Assembly: GCA_938034415.1 (NCBI GenBank)
Contig: CALHLE010000013.1
Coordinates: 1-64,000 of the forward strand
Direction of reading: 5' to 3'
Source: an uncultured Anaerolineae bacterium
GTDB taxonomy: Bacteria > Chloroflexota > Anaerolineae > J036 > Brachytrichaceae
Length of the DNA: 64,000 nucleotides
Position numbers and translations under genes: made by a program. Below, one piece after another: positions 60,880 through 64,000 of this stretch (the first letter of the stretch is position 1; the number at the start of each line of letters is the position of its first letter). Below the pieces are notes generated by a model. The model worked only from the letters and a program-made list of their open reading frames with translations. It did not search any database and was not told the DNA's origin.

Positions 60880-62961
60880 TCAATCACGGCGGTCGGGCGG
60901 TCGTGGGCCGACGTCGGAGAGGTCAATCGGCCGGAAGCCCAGCCGCCACGCCGGCGAATCGGGCGACAGCGTGAAGTCGAAGCGGGCCGGATCGGTGAAC
61001 CCCGGATCGGCGATGATGGAGTTGCGGTCGTTGCCGGTGGCGGCCTGCCATTGCGCCAGGCCGAACGCCGGCGCGGCGTGGATGCGTCCGTCGCGCTGCG
61101 TGGCCATCAACGTCGGCTCGCCGCCGGCCGCGTCCCAGAACAGGTTGAGGTCGCTGATGACGCTGCGCTTCGAGAAGTCGTTGGCATAGCCGCCGATGAA
61201 GATCGGCTGGCCATGGGCGAGGAGGATGTTGCGCTCAAACGTGTATGACACATGCTCCTCCGCCCGGCTGAGCGCGACCATCCCCTCGCGCCCGAACGCC
61301 CAGATGTTGTTGCGCAGGATGTTCTCGCGGCCGTAGTGCGTGTGGTGCGGCTGGCTGCTGGTGTTATAGCACACGTTGTCCTCCACCAGGATGTGCGCGC
61401 TGCCCTCGTCCAGGTAGATCGCCCAGCCGCCGTAGTTGGCCTTCTCCACGTCGTGGATCAGGTTGCCGCGGATGACTGTGCCGGGCTGCACGCCGAGCGT
61501 GTAGATGCCGCCCATGTCGCTCAGCCAGCCCTTGCCCAGGTCGTGGATGTGGTTCTTTTCCAGGCGGTTGTCGCGGCTGACGCTCTCCGCATAGCCCCAC
61601 ACCCAGCCGCACGAGATGCCGCTGTAGTAGAAGTCGTGGATGTGGTTGTGCGCGATGCGGTTGCCGAAGGTGTGCCGGGCCAGGATGCCCACGGCGCTGT
61701 GAAACACCTTGCCGCCGTCGTGGATGTGGTTGTCGGTGATGCAGTGGTCGCCGTTGCGGCGGCAGGGCGGGCCGCAAGCGTCGGCGCCGCCGAGCTTGAC
61801 CCCGCCGCCGCCCAGGTCGCCGATGTCGTTGCCGACGATGCGAATGCCCCGGCAGCCGTCGCCCAGCTCGATGCCGTAGTAGCCGACGCGCCGCACGACG
61901 CAATCTTCAATGGCGCAATAGCGCGCGCCGGTCAGCGCAAGCGCGCCGGGCAGATGGCAGGCCGCTTGCGGCGAGAGGTCGAACGCGCGCCAGTCCGCAT
62001 GCTCAAAGACGATCCCCCGGAAGCACAAGAACTCGACGTAGCGGCTGTGGTCGGGGTCGCCGTCCAGCCTCAGCAATTGCTCCACCGCCGGCGCGTAGGC
62101 CTCGATAGCTTCGATGCGCTCGCCGGGCAGCGGCACGTAGTACAGCCGGCCCGTCGTGCGGTCCAGATACCACTCACCCGGCTCGGTCAACGCCTCGAAG
62201 ACGTTGTCCACGTAGTAGCGCGCATAGCGCGGCGTGAAGTCGTCGCGCAGGGCGAACACGGTGCGACGCGTGAAGACCACCTCGCGCGCCTCCGGGTCGT
62301 AGGACGCGACGGACATGCGCTCCTCGACCCAGTAGTGCAGCAACACCACTTCGACGTCGTCCAGGTTGCGCCAGGCGTCGAACTGGCCGGGCGCCGCGGT
62401 GAACCGCTCGCTGCCGTCGAATAGATCGGCTATCGAGGCGTTTTCGAGGCGGATGTTCGCTGCGTGCGCGATGCGATAGAAGTCGTCGCGCCCGTCGCTA
62501 CCCGGCGCGATCTTGGGCAGGCGCGGGCGGTGGCGGCGTTCGCCGTTGACGAAGAGCTGCCGGAAGACCCACTTGCCGGCGGCGACGTCGGGCAGTTCGG
62601 CCATCCAGACTTCGCCCAGCGTGGGGTAGATGGGGTGAGGCGCAACGCGCCAGCCGGTAATCCGCCGCCCGCCGCTGAGAACGGGCTGTTCGCCCGGATA
62701 GGCGGCGTACGTCACCGGCGCGGAGTCGTCCGGCGTGAAGACGAGCGGCGCGGCCAGTTCGTAGCGTCCCCCGCGAATCCAGACCGTCGCCGGGCCGCGC
62801 CATCGGCCTTGCTGTTTGCGTTGGCGCAGCAGGTCGCGCGCGCGGGCGAGCGAGGCCAGCGGCCCATCGGTGCCTTCGGCGTTGGGGTCGGGCAGCCGGC
62901 CAGACCATTTGTCATCCCCAAGTGGCGAGACGAAGAGATCATCGGGTTGAAAGATGGGCAT
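60880..62961 (-). CDS. right-handed parallel beta-helix protein (glycosidase/lyase-like)
   Basis: A 693-residue protein with no signal peptide. The N-terminus (FVSPLGDDKWSGRLPDPNAEGTDGPLASLARARDLLR) is typical of GH141-like and pectate-lyase-type beta-helix enzymes. An inserted beta domain follows (about 100-320). Residues about 340-620 repeat short GIRIVGNDIGDLGGGGVKLGG, ITDNHIHDGG, IAHNHIHDF and LEKNHIHDLG-like rungs. It probably acts on a plant or algal polysaccharide. An AGGAG ribosome site precedes the ATG. Confidence 0.85.
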   Translation of the reverse strand: MPIFQPDDLFVSPLGDDKWSGRLPDPNAEGTDGPLASLARARDLLRQRKQQGRWRGPATVWIRGGRYELAAPLVFTPDDSAPVTYAAYPGEQPVLSGGRRITGWRVAPHPIYPTLGEVWMAELPDVAAGKWVFRQLFVNGERRHRPRLPKIAPGSDGRDDFYRIAHAANIRLENASIADLFDGSERFTAAPGQFDAWRNLDDVEVVLLHYWVEERMSVASYDPEAREVVFTRRTVFALRDDFTPRYARYYVDNVFEALTEPGEWYLDRTTGRLYYVPLPGERIEAIEAYAPAVEQLLRLDGDPDHSRYVEFLCFRGIVFEHADWRAFDLSPQAACHLPGALALTGARYCAIEDCVVRRVGYYGIELGDGCRGIRIVGNDIGDLGGGGVKLGGADACGPPCRRNGDHCITDNHIHDGGKVFHSAVGILARHTFGNRIAHNHIHDFYYSGISCGWVWGYAESVSRDNRLEKNHIHDLGKGWLSDMGGIYTLGVQPGTVIRGNLIHDVEKANYGGWAIYLDEGSAHILVEDNVCYNTSSQPHHTHYGRENILRNNIWAFGREGMVALSRAEEHVSYTFERNILLAHGQPIFIGGYANDFSKRSVISDLNLFWDAAGGEPTLMATQRDGRIHAAPAFGLAQWQAATGNDRNSIIADPGFTDPARFDFTLSPDSPAWRLGFRPIDLSDVGPRPPDRRD

Positions 62962-63147
62962 CGGTGACTCCTGAGCGTGATTGTGCGGATTCCTCGCAGC
63001 GCACCGTAGGATTATCGCCCCAGACGAGAAAAGCGGTAGCGAGACGTGAGAGACCCCACGACACGCCGGCAAAGAGACGCCCGACGCCCGATTGGAATCC
63101 TGCGTGCACCGCGACAAGACGCGCGTCATAGCCCGCCCGCCGGCCTG

Positions 63148-63330
63148 GTGACGCCCGAAACCGACCCCGACGCGGGCGAGAAGAAGAAGCGCCCTGAACT
63201 GGTCTGGGCTGGCGAGGCCGAGCGCGCAGAGCCGCTGCGCCGGGCGGTGGCGTCCTACAAGCGCGCCCACGGCTGGAGCAGCCGGCTCATCGCCGGCGAT
63301 TCATTGCCGGTGATAAACTCGCCGCAGGTC
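63148..63330 (+). pseudogene. remnant of an adenine-specific DNA methylase N-terminus
   Basis: In one frame the segment reads KKKRPELVWAGEAERAEP and then GWSSRLIAGDSLPVINS. As I recall the family, this matches the start of large site-specific DNA methylases that travel with SNF2-type helicases (PxLVW-G-, then NW-NRLI-GDSLLVM-SL). The catalytic DPPY region should follow but does not; the sequence runs straight into the next remnant. A decayed gene is the best explanation. The segment 62962-63147 holds the promoter side of the beta-helix gene and no clear gene. Confidence 0.55.
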
Positions 63331-63349
63331 CACAGGAGAGATTGCCAAC

Positions 63350-63560
63350 ATGAGCGAGAAACAGTTGCTACGCGAAGGCCAGATTCTCACCGGCTCGCTC
63401 TTCAACGAGCCGATGCGGGTGGAGACCGTGCGCGCGAACGGGCCCGACATGTGAGTGGCAGGCTTAGTCGGCACGCAATCGGAACAGTTCCGCAAACGCG
63501 GCGCGATCTCGAGGGCCTCACCATCTTGGACGCGCAGCACACCTACGACGCTGACGGTCG
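63350..63560 (+). pseudogene. remnant of a SNF2/DEAD-type helicase N-terminus
   Basis: From an ATG with an upstream AGGAGAG site, the frame reads MSEKQLLREGQILTGSLFNE and on to RANGPDM, then a TGA stop at 63452-63454. Reading through, VAGLVGTQSEQFRK continues the same protein. About 30 nt later, in another frame, GLTILDAQHTYDADG appears. In intact proteins of this family these blocks follow each other in one frame at the N-terminus. Here there is a nonsense codon where Trp is expected, then a frameshift or small deletion, and the rest is missing. Confidence 0.65.
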
Positions 63561-63613
63561 AGGCAAACAACCTAGAGTGGGGCATATTCGGTCATGATTG
63601 CATGAAGTAAAAG

Positions 63614-64000
<387 letters not shown>

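Overview
The window is GC-rich, densely coded chromosomal DNA with almost no mobile DNA. The gene content points to a member of the Chloroflexota, probably Anaerolineae-like: a fused NuoC-NuoD, a Firmicutes-style helicase-loading set (DnaB, a DnaD-like protein, a DnaC/DnaI-like ATPase), a DarA-type PII-like protein, and CysA-type sulfurtransferase under a SAM-I riboswitch. The taxonomy is an inference from gene content; there is no rRNA gene in the window.

Layout. 0-8 kb: glutathione peroxidase, RarA, amidohydrolase, metallo-beta-lactamase-fold protein, an internally deleted phytanoyl-CoA dioxygenase, MiaB and a WD40-like lipoprotein. 8.2-17.8 kb: one leftward run iscX-nuoB-nuoCD-nuoI-yidC-jag-pfkB-parA-parB-DNA methyltransferase, with short gaps throughout. 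17.9-21.6 kb: an IscA/HesB protein, a B12-type radical SAM enzyme, two small proteins and Prs. 21.6-27.4 kb: leftward dnaB, dnaD-like, dnaC-like, argH and a lectin-like protein. 27.5-34.1 kb: three glycosyltransferases, a DUF2256 protein, a secreted protein and an SRPBCC protein. 34.2-44.2 kb: a solitary E1-alpha subunit, an AT-rich segment with DnaA-box-like motifs, an HEXXH protein, cyclase, lipA, esterase, flippase-like protein, a tyrosine-recombinase-like protein without its catalytic residues, a lamin-tail protein and an AlbA_2/RecG-like protein. 44.3-55 kb: thioesterase, mutS, pyrG, a sulfur block (SAM-I riboswitch, candidate Cys-codon leader peptide, sulfurtransferase, Cys/Met-metabolism enzyme), an amino-acid-binding lipoprotein and moeA. 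55-63 kb: NUDIX, MFS, a second solitary DNA methyltransferase, proA, and a possible uronate/glycan block (SDR, mannonate dehydratase, beta-helix protein). 63-64 kb: decayed remnants of a methylase and a helicase, then the start of a type I hsdM that leaves the window.

Functionally, the genome-maintenance genes (parAB, dnaB and its loader genes, yidC-jag) sit to the left of the AT-rich segment at 35.2 kb. Most genes left of it run leftward and most genes right of it run rightward, as expected around a replication origin. dnaA is not in the window and no clear parS was seen.

Main points for a second look: (1) a complete SAM-I riboswitch with terminator, followed by an 18-codon ORF with two Cys codons that ends on the foot of a second hairpin, all upstream of a sulfurtransferase; (2) the oriC candidate at 35.2 kb; (3) repeated -10-like hexamers 6-10 nt before start codons, suggesting many leaderless mRNAs; (4) a DNA methyltransferase at the end of the parAB operon and its paralog 47 kb away; (5) a decayed defence locus at the right edge.
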